From positions 806,001-870,000 of the forward strand of contig NC_062996.1 in the NCBI RefSeq assembly GCF_023078275.1: DNA of 64,000 nt, written 5' to 3'. A program made the position numbers and the translations under genes. Source of the DNA: Leguminivora glycinivorella. Taxonomy: Eukaryota > Arthropoda > Insecta > Lepidoptera > Tortricidae. Shown in pieces: positions 9,601 to 19,400 of this stretch (the stretch's first letter is position 1; the number at the start of each line of letters is the position of its first letter). The notes beneath the pieces were generated by a model. It was not told the DNA's origin and did no database searches. It saw only the letters and a list, made by a program, of their open reading frames with translations.

Positions 9601-10962
9601 GCCTCCCGCAGGAGTCGCAAACACTCCCCGCAGATACCACTCTGCTCCTCATTGCTTGATGCCAGCTGCAAGATGTAGTATAGGGTATAGTATTGTTAGT
9701 GTCCACATACACTAGTTTTCGTCCAAATCGGCCGAACATTCGGACAAGCTCTTACCGAACCGAACGTTCGGCCGAATATTCGGTTATGCCATATTTTTAA
9801 AGCAGATGGTAATTAAAACTATTAAACGATAATGGTTACATATATTACTACAACTATGTTCTTATGATTTAGTGGATTACTAAAACTTAGTTAAAACAAC
9901 TCTTCTTAACTCTTAAACTACAGTGGTTTTTTAGCTTTTATACAAAATAATTGTACCTATTTATATTTTGACGCTAACTAGAATTATGAACTCGTGTCTA
10001 CTACCAAGTCTAACTTACAGCTGTCAAACATGGAAGTTCACAAAAAAAGTCAAAGATAAAATAAGAACTTGTCAAAGGGGAATGGAACGAAGTATGGTCG
10101 GCATCAAAAAAATCCAAAAATAAGGCATACCAAGATAAGAAACTTTACAAAGGCCAAAGACGCACTCAGACACGCCAAACAACTAAAGTGGAAGTGGGCG
10201 GGACACGTTTCACGAATACCGGACCAGCGCTGGACTAAAAATGTGACGTCATGGAAAGGGCCACTAGGAAAACGGGGCAGAGGTAAACCTGTTACTAGAT
10301 GGGAAGACGAAATCAAAAGTATAGCAGGTCAAAATTGGATGCAAATAGCCCAAGATAGAGACGAGTGGAAAAATCTGGAGGAGGCCTTCACCTGCGAAGA
10401 CGGGGTTCTTGCGAGATATTAAAAAGATATAAAAAAAAAAAAACTATATAAATTGTTAAACATTTTCAAAGCAAGAAATAAAAGGCTATTTTATTTTATT
10501 TTATTTTATTTTATTATATTTTGACGCATATGTAATTATCTCTTTTTAGTAGTTCCTTAGAAAGCTACTAAAATAGGAGCTTATTATCCAATGGAATATG
10601 TAAGATCTTCATTAGTTATTTATTTTATATAGCCTTTTCTTCTGAACACGGTCTGGTATTTATGATTGTTTGTTTAAATGTCGCGAAATTCAGTGTGCCT
10701 GTTGGCAAAGGTCTCCTCCAGCTCTTTCCAGTATTTCCTCTGCAAATATATAGCTACTACCAAGCGAGACATACTTGCCACGTTTTAGGCCTCACTACGC
10801 CAACTGTGTTAATATCCTGCATGATTCACTTACTTTGATCACGAAGCATTCTTCGATCATGAGTGAGTATATCTCCGTTATGCCGTGACGAGTGTACGGC
10901 GTCCTCAAATCTTTCGCCGGAGGCCGCTGCAGGCAGCAGTGGCACTGGTTTATCGATTCCAT
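3987..10962 (-). CDS. ZAD-C2H2 zinc-finger protein, left copy (six exons)
   Basis: The model joins, on the minus strand, 10834-10962, 9524-9665, 9065-9127, 6813-6875, 6328-6390 and 3987-5035. Every junction has a GT donor and AG acceptor, and the phases (0,1,1,1,1) stay open for 502 codons plus stop. Exons 1-2 form a ZAD: Cys-x2-Cys at residues 7-10 and Cys-x2-Cys (CGEC) about residue 55-58. Three 63-bp exons encode acidic linkers with EEPxDEYL. The last exon has nine C2H2 fingers with SGIKPYKC linkers. ZAD proteins of insects dimerise through the ZAD and bind DNA in the nucleus; the target is unknown. The last finger is followed by an early TAA not present in the right copy. The start is the first ATG upstream of the ZAD cysteines. 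Introns are filled with transposons. Confidence 0.85.
5437..5620 (+). repeat. Interspersed repeat ACTACGTCGGTGGCAAAC family
   Basis: It begins TACTACGTCGGTGGCAAACA, runs through CACATGCGCGTTGCCACCCC, and ends in a short hairpin CCCCTTTGCTGTG / CACAGCAAAGGGG. Other copies lie at 31555-31653 plus 37263-37345 (split by the CR1 LINE), about 46210-46290, and a partial copy in the right arm at about 23000-23100. I recognise it as a widespread type in Lepidoptera from memory; the class is not clear. Confidence 0.6.
6533..6618. repeat. (TA)n microsatellite in intron
   Basis: About 43 TA dinucleotides. The matching place in the right arm (about 22075-22090) holds only a few. It is preceded by GTGCGTGTCGGACCACCGG, part of another interspersed repeat present in both arms. 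Confidence 0.95.
7026..8739 (+). mobile_element. 5'-truncated RTE-like LINE, left arm only
   Basis: It is flanked by a 13-bp duplication AGTTGTAGTAGTA (7013-7025 and 8740-8752). It ends in a short GAAGAAG tail and is absent from the right arm at about 21665-21685. The reading could extend the duplication to about 21 bp, because GTCAAACT follows in both places with a 2-base change. It lies in intron 3 of the left zinc-finger gene, opposite to the gene's strand. Confidence 0.9.
7028..8722 (+). CDS. RTE-like reverse transcriptase, C-terminal 564 residues
   Basis: The open frame runs to TGA 8722 with no interruption; upstream codons belong to host DNA and are not part of the element. Reverse transcriptase motifs in order are GDGISAQMLKWLG, NYRTISLTSHASKV, GFVRGRGTREQIL, FIDYAKAFD, RQGCILSPQLFN, LRFADDT (the catalytic FADD) and YLGS. 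The C-terminal RRTNVSILAEL and GHVVRREPENLEKR region is typical of RTE-group elements such as those annotated as endonuclease-reverse transcriptase in insects. The endonuclease domain is missing through 5' truncation, so it cannot move alone. The clade call is from motif memory. Confidence 0.8.
   Translation, partial: VKLLAREFKPKSWSIEDEHGTPLMDKHLVLARWRRYCQQLYSVNSDFIEERMDLGKREPDILLHEVEVAVLRLKDKACGGDGISAQMLKWLGPEGIQVLHLICLKVWRTGQWPEDWMESVVVPLHKKGSTRKCENYRTISLTSHASKVILHILNRRLERFIGGQIAIEQAGFVRGRGTREQILNLRQLIEKAREFNVPMALCFIDYAKAFDCISWVKMFEVMRDMGIPDHLIFLVQNLYLDGSSRVRIDNTESDRFQTKRGVRQGCILSPQLFNLIGEHIMRRVLEDWNGGIRVGGLLINNLRFADDTTIIGTNESELAELLQRVQVVSAEYGLHINRSKTKLMFVQRTGSVVRTGELSDIDTVQEFIYLGSLITADGDCEREVIRRAQIAKSAVKRLEKIWRNRGISKATKTNLMRTLVFSIFLYGSETWTLKASTRSRIDAFEMWCWRKMLAIPWTARRTNVSILAELKIHVRLSVICLQRILYYFGHVVRREPENLEKRIMVGMVDGGRGSGHPPTRWVDSVKKACQGLTQAPIMRTAEDRAEWRAVVRKITTSCGRDPQP
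9200..9490 (-). repeat. tRNA-derived SINE (left copy)
   Basis: On the minus strand it reads CTGTCTGCTAAGGAGATGG then a box-B-like GGGTTTGTACCCC, followed by GGTAAGGGCATTTATTAGTG. The same SINE is at about 19151-19320 in the right arm, so it predates the duplication. It was later hit by a LINE in each arm, at different points (9307 here, 16052-19137 there). Confidence 0.7.
9307..9412 (-). mobile_element. 106-bp LINE tail inserted in a SINE
   Basis: It is flanked by a 12-bp duplication TAAATGCCCTTA (9295-9306 and 9413-9424). The right arm has the SINE uninterrupted near 19195. The minus-strand 3' end AATAAAAGGCTTTTTATTTT resembles the end of the 9975-10513 element, so this is an extremely 5'-truncated copy of a related LINE. 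Confidence 0.8.
9524..9665 (-). CDS. Exon 2 of left zinc-finger gene (ZAD C half)
   Basis: The exon is 142 bp, from TGCAG acceptor to GTAAAC donor. It encodes the second Cys pair (GICGECLRLLREA) and a charged helix FKMQVQRCQAELRQRL, the usual end of the ZAD. It contributes 47 codons and leaves one base for the next exon. Confidence 0.85.
9725..9780. repeat. Nested TTCGG palindromes
   Basis: GGCCGAACATTCGG and GGCCGAATATTCGG motifs alternate. The same cluster is at 15670-15745 in the right arm, and a related extra block (GGCCGAATATTCGGC) lies at 15280-15375 only in the right arm. It looks like the end of a small inverted-repeat element. Confidence 0.6.
9975..10513 (+). mobile_element. 5'-truncated LINE tail, left arm only
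   Basis: A 14-bp duplication TTATATTTTGACGC flanks it (9961-9974 and 10514-10527). The right arm has one copy near 15485. The 3' end is AATAAAAGGC followed by (TTTTA)n. Confidence 0.9.
10069..10422 (+). pseudogene. RT C-terminal fragment in LINE tail
   Basis: Residues such as LKWKWAGHVSRIPDQRWTK, GKRGRGKPVTRWEDEI and AQDRDEWKNLEEAFT match the C-terminal end of RTE-group reverse transcriptases (GHV...RW...GR...P..RW.D.I). No polymerase motifs remain. It is a dead-on-arrival copy. Confidence 0.8.
10675..10740 (-). pseudogene. Ancient LINE C-terminus (left)
   Basis: On the minus strand a short remnant matches YWKELEENFVNRHTEFRDF, seen more completely at 15080-15223 in the right arm. It predates the duplication; the left arm has lost upstream sequence. 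Confidence 0.6.
10834..10962 (-). CDS. Exon 1 of left zinc-finger gene (ZAD N half)
   Basis: These 43 codons start at ATG 10962 and end at a GTAAGT donor. The peptide begins MESINQCHCCLQRPPAKDLR, a ZAD N-terminal half with its first Cys pair. The upstream 5' UTR carries about 60 bp absent from the right copy. Confidence 0.85.
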
Positions 10963-11205
10963 CACAGTACATCAAAACGCACTGCGCCGATTTAATTCAC
11001 ACGTTTAAAATACGTAATTTTCATTTAATTATGCGTGGAATAGGATCCATAGAATTAAAATAGAATAAATTTTAATTCACAAAAACATGTCATAACTGTC
11101 ATAAATTGGGGATACCATACCAATCAAAACTCAAAGTTACAGTGCTAACACATGACCGTACCGGACCAAGTTCATCTTTTCCAAGGCCTGTTAACTCTCT
11201 TAGCA

Positions 11206-12235
11206 CACGGGCGACAAAGTCGCTCGGCGACTTTTTGTCTCTGTCGCCGCTCCTCGCGACAATTTGCAAGGTGCGCCCACGGGAACGACAGCGACACAAC
11301 TTTTTCTTTTTTCATGAAATTGAGAGCCTATCCAAAAAAAATTTTTGGATACTTCAGAATGAGTATTTAAAAGTTTTGATGAACTGGTTAGAATTTTACA
11401 ACCCGACATCGTTTTTCTCAATATTGTCGGAATATTCTTTTAAATTCTTGTCATATAAAGTCGGTCTTTCCTCTACTTCTTCAATTAAACGACAGATATC
11501 AATGTCGTCCTCGTCTTCAACAATCGGCATTTAAAATTATATTTTTTTTCGAATAATAACATACGTTCGCCCAGGCGGTTGAGCGATAACTGTCAAAATG
11601 ACAACCGACCGGCGACTATTTTTTTGCCGTGTGCGCACTTGCATTGAAACCACTCTGGCCCAATCTTATTAAGGCACGTTCGTGTCTACTGATAATTTGA
11701 CAAAGATCGACATACAAAATCAATGAGTTAAAATTATAAACTTCATGTGGAAAAATAACAACTGGGGGACAAATGTAACTGGTCCATTTTTGCCAAGTTT
11801 TACAATGTTTGCATTATTAAATAGAGTGTCCACCGGTTACATTATAGTTAAAACATAACTACAGTCCATATTTTTCTTCTAATTAATTATGTGGTGCTTT
11901 GTTTCGTGTACTGCATAAAATATTTTTTCTACTTGTCGACTGTAATCTGTCAATTAGGACACCACAGACTAAACTGTAAGTGCTAACTTTTCAGTGTTAG
12001 ATACTCTATGGCAGTTCCGACTCAATTATAATAAGCTCATTATAGTTGACTTTAGTTAACTGTAATAATTTCAAAAATAGAATTTCATACAATTTCTATA
12101 CTAATTTGCGATACCTGGCAAATTTTCCTGCATCTGAAACACATTTTTTTTTATCTGTCGCATTATCGGCCAATCAGAGACGGTTATTACAAACAATTGG
12201 TTGCTAGGTAATTCGATGTTGATACAACGGTGAAC
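11206..12235. mobile_element. Left-arm-only block with Harbinger-like sequence
   Basis: The right arm passes directly from the sequence at 11205 to that at 12236 (its joint is near 13095-13105). The first part (11206 to about 11660) begins CACACGGGCGACAAAGTCGC and ends near GCCGTGTGCGCACTTGC, like the Harbinger termini seen elsewhere here, and holds a MADF fragment. The rest (11660-12235) is AT-rich and has no gene I can name. Confidence 0.65.
11396..11530 (-). pseudogene. MADF-domain fragment of a Harbinger-type element
   Basis: A 44-codon minus-strand frame encodes DIDICRLIEEVEERPTLYDK and then KEYSDNIEK before a stop. This is the N-terminal part of a MADF domain (an acidic start, then LIEEVxxRPxLYDxxLKxYS), as found in the accessory DNA-binding protein of PIF/Harbinger transposons. 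The rest of the protein and the transposase are missing. A sister copy is at 27156-27314. Confidence 0.65.
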
Positions 12236-12500
12236 GACTCTATTAACTATAGTATGAATTTTTGAAACGAACGTTTCTAAACAAAGGTATTGTTCCTTTT
12301 GTGTTGAGCGGGAGCTTCTGTATTTGCACGCGCTAAGACAACAAGAAGCGACTGTATCCTCATAATTGTAAGGTTCAAATCTGTACAGCAGCAAATTTGA
12401 GATAGATTATTTTGGAAATGTGAAGCGATAGACCACACCGCTATAGGTGCGAAAATACAGCGCTTCTAATACTTTGATACTTGGTGGTGGTGCTGTAAGT

Positions 12501-12845
12501 AATGAAACACGTATATTATCACTGTTATTTTTTATTAATGATTTTGTTAACAATCACCAATTGTATATAGCAATATATAAATAGTAATTACATAAATATT
12601 AGGTACAAGTCTTGATATATAAAATAACATAAATAACTAAACAAACCGTAAACCGTATTTATAACAAAACATAACAATGGCGGTCAGATTGAAAAACCTT
12701 ATCAGTGTTTATTGTCACTTTGCGATGACACCTTAAGGTGCCAGGTGCTTATCAACCTTTTAATCTGGCAGTTTCGCTGTTTAAACGTGTTATTTTTATT
12801 ATACAGACTGACATATTACCGATGATTATTATAACTATATGTACT
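12501..12845. other. Palindrome spacer
   Basis: These roughly 345 bp separate the two arms and lie between the divergent starts of the two zinc-finger genes (ATG to ATG is about 2.35 kb). The spacer is AT-rich and has no convincing ORF. It is the point where an inversion-duplication joint or an assembly fold-back joint would have to be. Confidence 0.8.
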
Positions 12846-13317
12846 ATACTTACACCATCAAGTATCAAAGTATTAGAAGCGCTGTATTTTCGCACCTATA
12901 GCGGTGTGGTCTATCGCTTCGCATTTCCAAAATAATCTATCTCAAATTTGCTGCTGTACAGATTTGAACCTTACAATTATCAGGATACAGTTGCTTCTTG
13001 TTGTCTTAGCGCGTGCAAATACAGAAGCTCCCGCTCAACACAAAAGGAACAATACCTTTGTTTAGAAACGTTCGTTTCAAAAAATTCATACTATACTAAG
13101 AGAGTTAACAGCTTTGGTTAACAGGCCTTAGAAAAGATGAACTTGGTCCGGTACGGTCATGTGTTAGCACTGTAACTTTGAGTTTTGATTGGTATGGTAT
13201 CCCCAATTTATGACAGTTATGACATGTTTTTGTGAATTAAAATCATGATATAAATCTATGATTAAAATTGATTCTGTTCTAATTCTATGGATCCCATTCC
13301 ACGCTTAATGTACTGTG

Positions 13318-13446
13318 ATGGAATCGATAAACCAGTGCCACTGCTGCCTGCAGCGGCCTCCGGCGAAAGATTTGAGGACGCCGTACACTCGTCACGGCAT
13401 AATGGAGATATACTCACTCATGATCGAAGAATGCTTCGTGATCAAA
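13318..13446 (+). CDS. Exon 1 of right zinc-finger gene (ZAD N half)
   Basis: 43 codons from ATG (context TACTGTGATGG) to a GTAAGT donor, with the first ZAD Cys pair. It is nearly identical to 10834-10962, with ATA-ACG changed to ATA-ATG. About 60 bp of upstream sequence present in the left copy is missing here. Confidence 0.85.
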
Positions 13447-16400
13447 GTAAGTGAATGATGCAGGATATTAACATAGTTGGCGTAGTGAAGCCTCAAACGT
13501 TTCAAGTATGTCTCGCTTGGTAGTATAGCTATGTCGCAGTAAGATAGATAAAGCCGTTATATAGTTATAACCCTAGGGATATAATTATATGTCGTAACAT
13601 AGTTAAACGAAAGCGATTAATTGCTATCTTACTAGGAATATAACTATAATACTAAACTAGTTTAGTCATATAGTTATATGACTGGATTCAGTTTAGTGAA
13701 ATGATTGTAGGCAGGAGTGCGGCGGTGCGGCGGAGGTATAGTTATAACCCTAGGGATATAATTATATGCCGTAACATAGCTAAACGAAAGCGATTCCTTA
13801 CCATCTTACTAGGAATATAATTATAATACGTTACTAGTTCAGTTATATAATTATATCACTGGATTAAACTTAGTCTAGGGATATAATTATAATACGTCTC
13901 TAGTTAAGTAATATAGTTATATTACAGGATTAAGTTCAGTAGTATAATTGTAGCAGTGTAGTGCTGCAAATTGCACTATTTGCGATAGTAAATATCATGT
14001 TTATCTTAGATTAAATTAAAACTGCCATCGCACAAATCCAAATGCAGATACAATTTAAAAAATGAATAAATCCGATATTATGAAAAGAACCGGGAGCACC
14101 GGTTCCTAAATTTTTGTCTCGGTTCTTTCGCCACCATAAAATTACCGGGATTTCCCGGGAAATCAAGAATCGGGAAATACCGGGAGCATGCCCTAACTGT
14201 TACGTTTTAACTAATATAGCTTGGATTCGTTTGTTTAGTAACCAAACCTTGTGTACTATGTTTGATACAAAATAAACTTTGTTCTAACGTCAGTGACATT
14301 GCAACCGAGACTTAATACATAGTAATACGCGATTAAGTCCCGTTTGCAATTTTAAATACCGTATTATAATTATATTCCTAGTAAGATGGTAATCGCTTTT
14401 GTTTAGCTAGTTACGGCATATAATTATATCCCTAGGGTTATAACTATACCTCCGCCGCACCGCCGCACTCCTGCCTACAATCATTTCACTAAACTGAATT
14501 TAGTCATATAACTATATGACTAAACTAGTAACGTATTATAGTTATATTCCTAGTAAGATAGCAATTAATCGCTTTCGTTTAACTATGTTACGACGTATAA
14601 TTATATTCCTAGGGTTATAACTATATAACGGCTTTATCTATCTTACTGCGACAGCTATATATTTGCGGGTTTAGGGTTATACCCCGGGCCGCGGGGGTCT
14701 AGCGCGCCGCCTCTGTAAGGAGTTAGCTAAACGCCTTATAGAGGCATCAGGTGACCAGAAACTTGGCCAATATTTTACCATTAGAAATAAGGTTAACAAT
14801 CTTAATGTGTCTTTTCATTAATACCTTAATTAAACAGTAGTTTTGTAGCAGATACTTACATTTTTACATAGAATATGCTATGATGTGTGTGCAAGGAATG
14901 TAGACATACATTGAAGAAAGGAGACAAGTAGGGTTATAGCTCTGATTTTTGTTCAGTGTTAGTTTTTGTGCATTGGCAAAGTTTTGAATATGAAACTCTT
15001 GTTTACTGTACATATTGCAATCATTATTTTCATGTGTTTGGAAGTAGCATAAACTGCAAAAATAAATTGTTTACTATCCCATCCACCACTCAGACGATGG
15101 GAGGACGAAATTATAACCACTGTAGGGCCTTTCTGGATTAGACTGGCCAGGCAGAGGAAATACTGGAAAGAGCTGGAGGAGAACTTTGTAAACAGGCACA
15201 CTGAATTTCGCGACTTCATTTAAACAAACAACCATAAATACCAGACCGTGTTCAGAAGAAAAGGCTATATAGATAAGAGATGGGCCGAATATTCGGCAAA
15301 ACTTGCCAGTGCCAGTCAGTGCTCGTATTCTGCCGAATAATTTGGTTGCATTGCCGAATATTTACCGAATAAACAAAATAAATAACTAATGAAGATCTTA
15401 CATATTCCATTATTTCCATTGGATTATTATCTCCTATTTTAGTAGCTTTCTAATGAACTACTAAAAAGAGATAATTACGTATACATCAAAATATAAATAG
15501 GTACAATTATTTTTTTTAAAAGTTAAAAAAACCGTAGTTTAAGAGTTGAGAAGAGTTCAGAGTTGTTTTAACTAAGTTTTAGTTATCCACTAAATCAAAA
15601 GAACATAGTTGTAGTAATATATGTAACCATTATCATTTAATAGGTTTAATTAACATCCGCTTTAAAAATATGGCGTAACCGAATATTCGGCCGAACGTTC
15701 GGTTCGGTAAGAGCTTGTCCGAATGTTCGGCCGAATATTCGTATTCGGCAAAGTCCATAGCTAATATAGATAGATAGAAAGATTCCATGTGTGGACGAAA
15801 ACTAGTGTATGTGGACACTAACAATACTATACCCTATGCTACATCTTGCAGCTGGCATCTAGCAATGAGGAGCAGAGTGGTATCTGCGGGGAGTGTTTGC
15901 GGCGCCTGCGGGAGGCGAGCTCCTTCAAGATGCAGGTGCAGCGCTGCCAGGCCGAGCTGCGTCAGAGGCTCGAGGCAGGACTGAGAGCCAAAGGTAAACT
16001 TAAAGCTTTGATACATTGTTTTTGACAACAGGTCTATCCTTGTGGATAGTTCTTCTTCTTCTTCTTCTAGGTTAGGGGCTTTGTAAGGCTTCAGGGCGCC
16101 TTATGTATCACTGCGACCATTTCTGATCTATTGTGATCGCCACCTACTACAACTCTCGATCAAGTCCTACAAATTCAAAGACTTGTAGTATCTTTTTGAG
16201 ATCGAGATACCTCACATCCTCTGGGTGAATTTGGTAGCTGCCCAGAATCATGTTACGTGTGCGCATTAGAGAGGGGCACTCTGCCAGGATGTGCAGGGGC
16301 GTTTCATCAGACTCTAGACAGAATCTGCACCGCCCGTTTGCACGTTTCCCGATAGTGTGCATGTGCTTGTTCAGGTGGCAATGCCCTGTTAGCACCCTCA

Positions 16401-19400
16401 CTAGGTTGCGCAGTTGGTTCCTTGACAGCGCCAAGGCATTTGAGGATGCCTTTTTGCTGTAGGCTCTGATGAGAGCCTTGGAATGGTTCATGCCTGGCGT
16501 GTTCCTCCAGAGCTGAATAGTTTTGTATTGACAGTAGGTCTTTAGGGTTAGTTTCGTAAGGCTTTTCGGGATACCACAGAAAGGCTCTGGGCCATGGTGC
16601 TTACCCTTTGCCCCCGTACGTGCAAGCTCGTCGGCTTTCTCGTTGCCTTCGATGCCTGCGTGCCCCGGGACCCATCTTAAGACAACCTTGTTTTTGGATC
16701 CAAGGTTGTTTAATAGTTGCCTGCAGTTCTCAATCAGCTTGGACGTTATGACGTCCGAAGTTAGGGCTAAGAGTGCCGCCTGGCTATCCGAGTGGATGTA
16801 AATAGTATGGTTGACGTAGTTGCATTGCAGGTTGATTGACGCGCATTCTAAGATGGCGTATACCTCTGCCTGGAATATAGAGCAATACCGTCCTAGATTT
16901 AGGCTTTTAGCCCTTCTAGGCGTTTCGCCGTATACTCCGCAGCCTACTTCAGATCCGGATTTGGAGCCGTCAGTGTACCACCTTAGGCTTCCTTCTTTCC
17001 ATAATATTTGACTGTTTGACCAGTCCTCCCTTTCCGGGATTTCCACAGAGTAGAGTTTCTGTGGGCAGAACTGGGGGTGCATGGTGTCTGCCGGCATCCC
17101 CAGTACAGGGATATCAAGCACTAATTCAGTAAATAGTCTCAGTGATATCCACCCTCCTCTCTTTGTAGCCACTATTCTCAGTATGCTGGATCTTGCTTCT
17201 AGTTCCAGATAGAGGTGGAGTGGCGACAGGTTCAGCAGGGCCTCTAGTGCCACTGTTGGAGAGGATGACATTGCTCCAGTAACGATGCTACAAGCAGCTC
17301 TTTGCAGTCTGCTGAGCTTCGCCACTGCCACTTTCTGCAACGTCTTCTTGTACCATGCTACAGAGGCGTAGGACACTATTGGTCTCACTATAGCAGTGTA
17401 CAACCATAAGGCAATTTTGGGTTTAAGGCCCCATCTGTTGCCTGCGAGACGGCAGCATATAGCCAGGGCCGATTTGGCCTTCAGTAGAGTTCCGTTCAGG
17501 TGCTGGTTCCAGGTCAGTTTCTGGTCCAGTGTTACCCCCAGATACTTGACTTCTGAAGAAAACGGAATCGTTTTACCATTCATGACCAAAGGTTTTAATT
17601 TATCCAGCCTTTGTTTGTTCGTGAATGGAACTATAATTGTCTTGTTTGCATTGATGGACAATTCATTTTCACCACACCAGGCGTTTATAGTGTTGAGAGC
17701 CCTCTGCATAAGGTACGATATAGTACTTTGGCAGTTTCCCCTCACCGTCACCACAAGGTCATCTGCGTACCCCTGAGTGTCGATTTGGAGATCCGCCAAC
17801 TTACGCAGAAGTCCGTCCACTGCAAGAGTCCAGAGCAGTGGGGATAGGACACTCCCCTGCGGGCAACCTCTCACAGTGGCCACTTCTAGTGTGGTATCCA
17901 GCAGGTCTAGCCTAACTTTCCTATTTAAGAGCATGCTTTGCACCCAGCGGACCGTGGTGGAGTCCACTTCTTTGATTCTTAGCCCCTCCACCAGTGTCCG
18001 AATTGGAGTATTATCAAAAGCGCCCTCAATGTCGAGAAAGGCCGACAAAGCTATTTCCTTATCTTCTAAGGCCTTTTCCACTCTATCAACCAGCTCCAGA
18101 AGGGCCGTCTCCGTAGATCTTCCCCTCCGGTATGCATGTTGACTGTCGTGGATAGGCTTCCTTACAAGATAGGTATCTCTGATGTATTTATCAACTACCT
18201 TTTCTAAGGTTTTTAGAAGGAACGAGGAAAGGCTTATGGGTCTGAAGGACTTGGCAATTTCGTAGTCATTCCTTCCCGCCTTTGGTATAAATAATACCTT
18301 AACTATGTTCCACTGTTCCGGTAAGTACCCCCAGGCGTAGCTCGCTCTGAAGATTCTTACCAGATGCGGAATCAAGACTTCAGCACCACGTTGTAATAAT
18401 AAAGGGCTTACTCCGTCCAGACCGCTCGTTTTGAATGTTTTGAAAGAGTTTATAGTTAGCCCACCTCACTATCCCCGGCCTTATAACAGTGGCAGCCTGC
18501 CTCCAGTCTTCAGGACGAGGCCTATGCAGGCTCTCGCTAACCCTTGAACTGTTTGACAAGGCTGCCCCTGGGAAGTGAGTTTCGACTAAAAGCTCCAAAG
18601 TCTCCAATTCATTTGTAGTGTAGGACTAGGAGCCATCCTGCCTTTTCAGTAGGCCAACCTGAACCTGACTAGTCCTAGCCTTCGAGAGTAGCCTATGAAG
18701 TCTCGCTCCCTGAGGTGTATTTTCAATTTCCTCACAGAACCTCCTCCATGATGCTCTCTTGGCTTTCCTAATCTCTTTGCTGTATTCATTTAGGGCTTTC
18801 CTATAAGTCTCCCAGTCGTTCGTTCTTTTAGCCCTATTGAATAACTTCCGCGTCTTGCCCCTGAGTTTCTTCAGCTTGGAATTCCACCAAGGGACATGAC
18901 GTTTGGTTGATTTGAACTTGGGAGCACAGTTATCTTCAAAGGCCCTAACAATGCCATTTGAGATTACCTCTACCCCAAGCTCCAAACTCTCTTTCGTTTT
19001 GATTACCTTCATTACTGAGTCCAGGTTCCGCTCCAGGCTGTTGTTGTAGCCCTCCCAGTCCGTCCGCCGAGGATCTCTGAAGGTGCAAGTCTGTACGCTA
19101 AGAGAAAAAGATATGTTGAAACATATTTGTTTGTGATCTTGTGGATAGTTACCCTGTCTGCTAAGGAGATGGTCCTGGGTTTGTACCCCGGTAAGGGCAT
19201 TTATTAGTGTGATAAACACAGATATTTGTTCTGAGCAGTTTTTGTTCGAGCTCTGCTTAGTTTGGGGCTAAATCAATCTGTTTAAATGTCCCCCACTATT
19301 TATTAATATCCTAGATATACTTGTACATTGAGTACCTTCATACTAAACTATATCACATGTTATGTTTTAGAGGAGAAAGCCTTAGATGGTACTCTTGAAG

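Larger units (their letters stand above)
2055..12500 (+). repeat. Left arm of giant inverted duplication
   Basis: This stretch recurs as reverse complement in 12846-26889. Matching landmarks are 2054 with about 26889, the zinc-finger exon 3987-5035 with 23394-24550, exons 6328, 6813, 9065, 9524 and 10834 with 22223, 21820, 19371, 15852 and 13318, and 12420-12480 with 12865-12925. Elements private to this arm are a TTAA MITE (2211-2372), an AGCTAGGAAC MITE (3406-3635), an RTE-like LINE (7026-8739), a LINE tail (9307-9412), another LINE tail (9975-10513) and a block at 11206-12235. The (TA)n tract at 6533 is long here and short in the other arm. Confidence 0.95.
16052..19137 (-). mobile_element. 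R1/LOA-type LINE with RNase H, right arm only
   Basis: It is flanked by a 13-bp duplication CTTGTGGATAGTT (16039-16051 and 19138-19150); the left arm has one copy near 9470-9480. The 3' end is a (GAA)n tail, read as CTTCTTCTTCTTC at 16052. The 5' end is truncated within the endonuclease region. It sits in a SINE in intron 2 of the right gene. Confidence 0.9.

Noticed and set aside
19012..19219. Start of the R1/LOA-type LINE protein at 19219
   Set aside because: Codons above 19137 lie in the target duplication and the host SINE. The element is 5'-truncated and its true start is missing.
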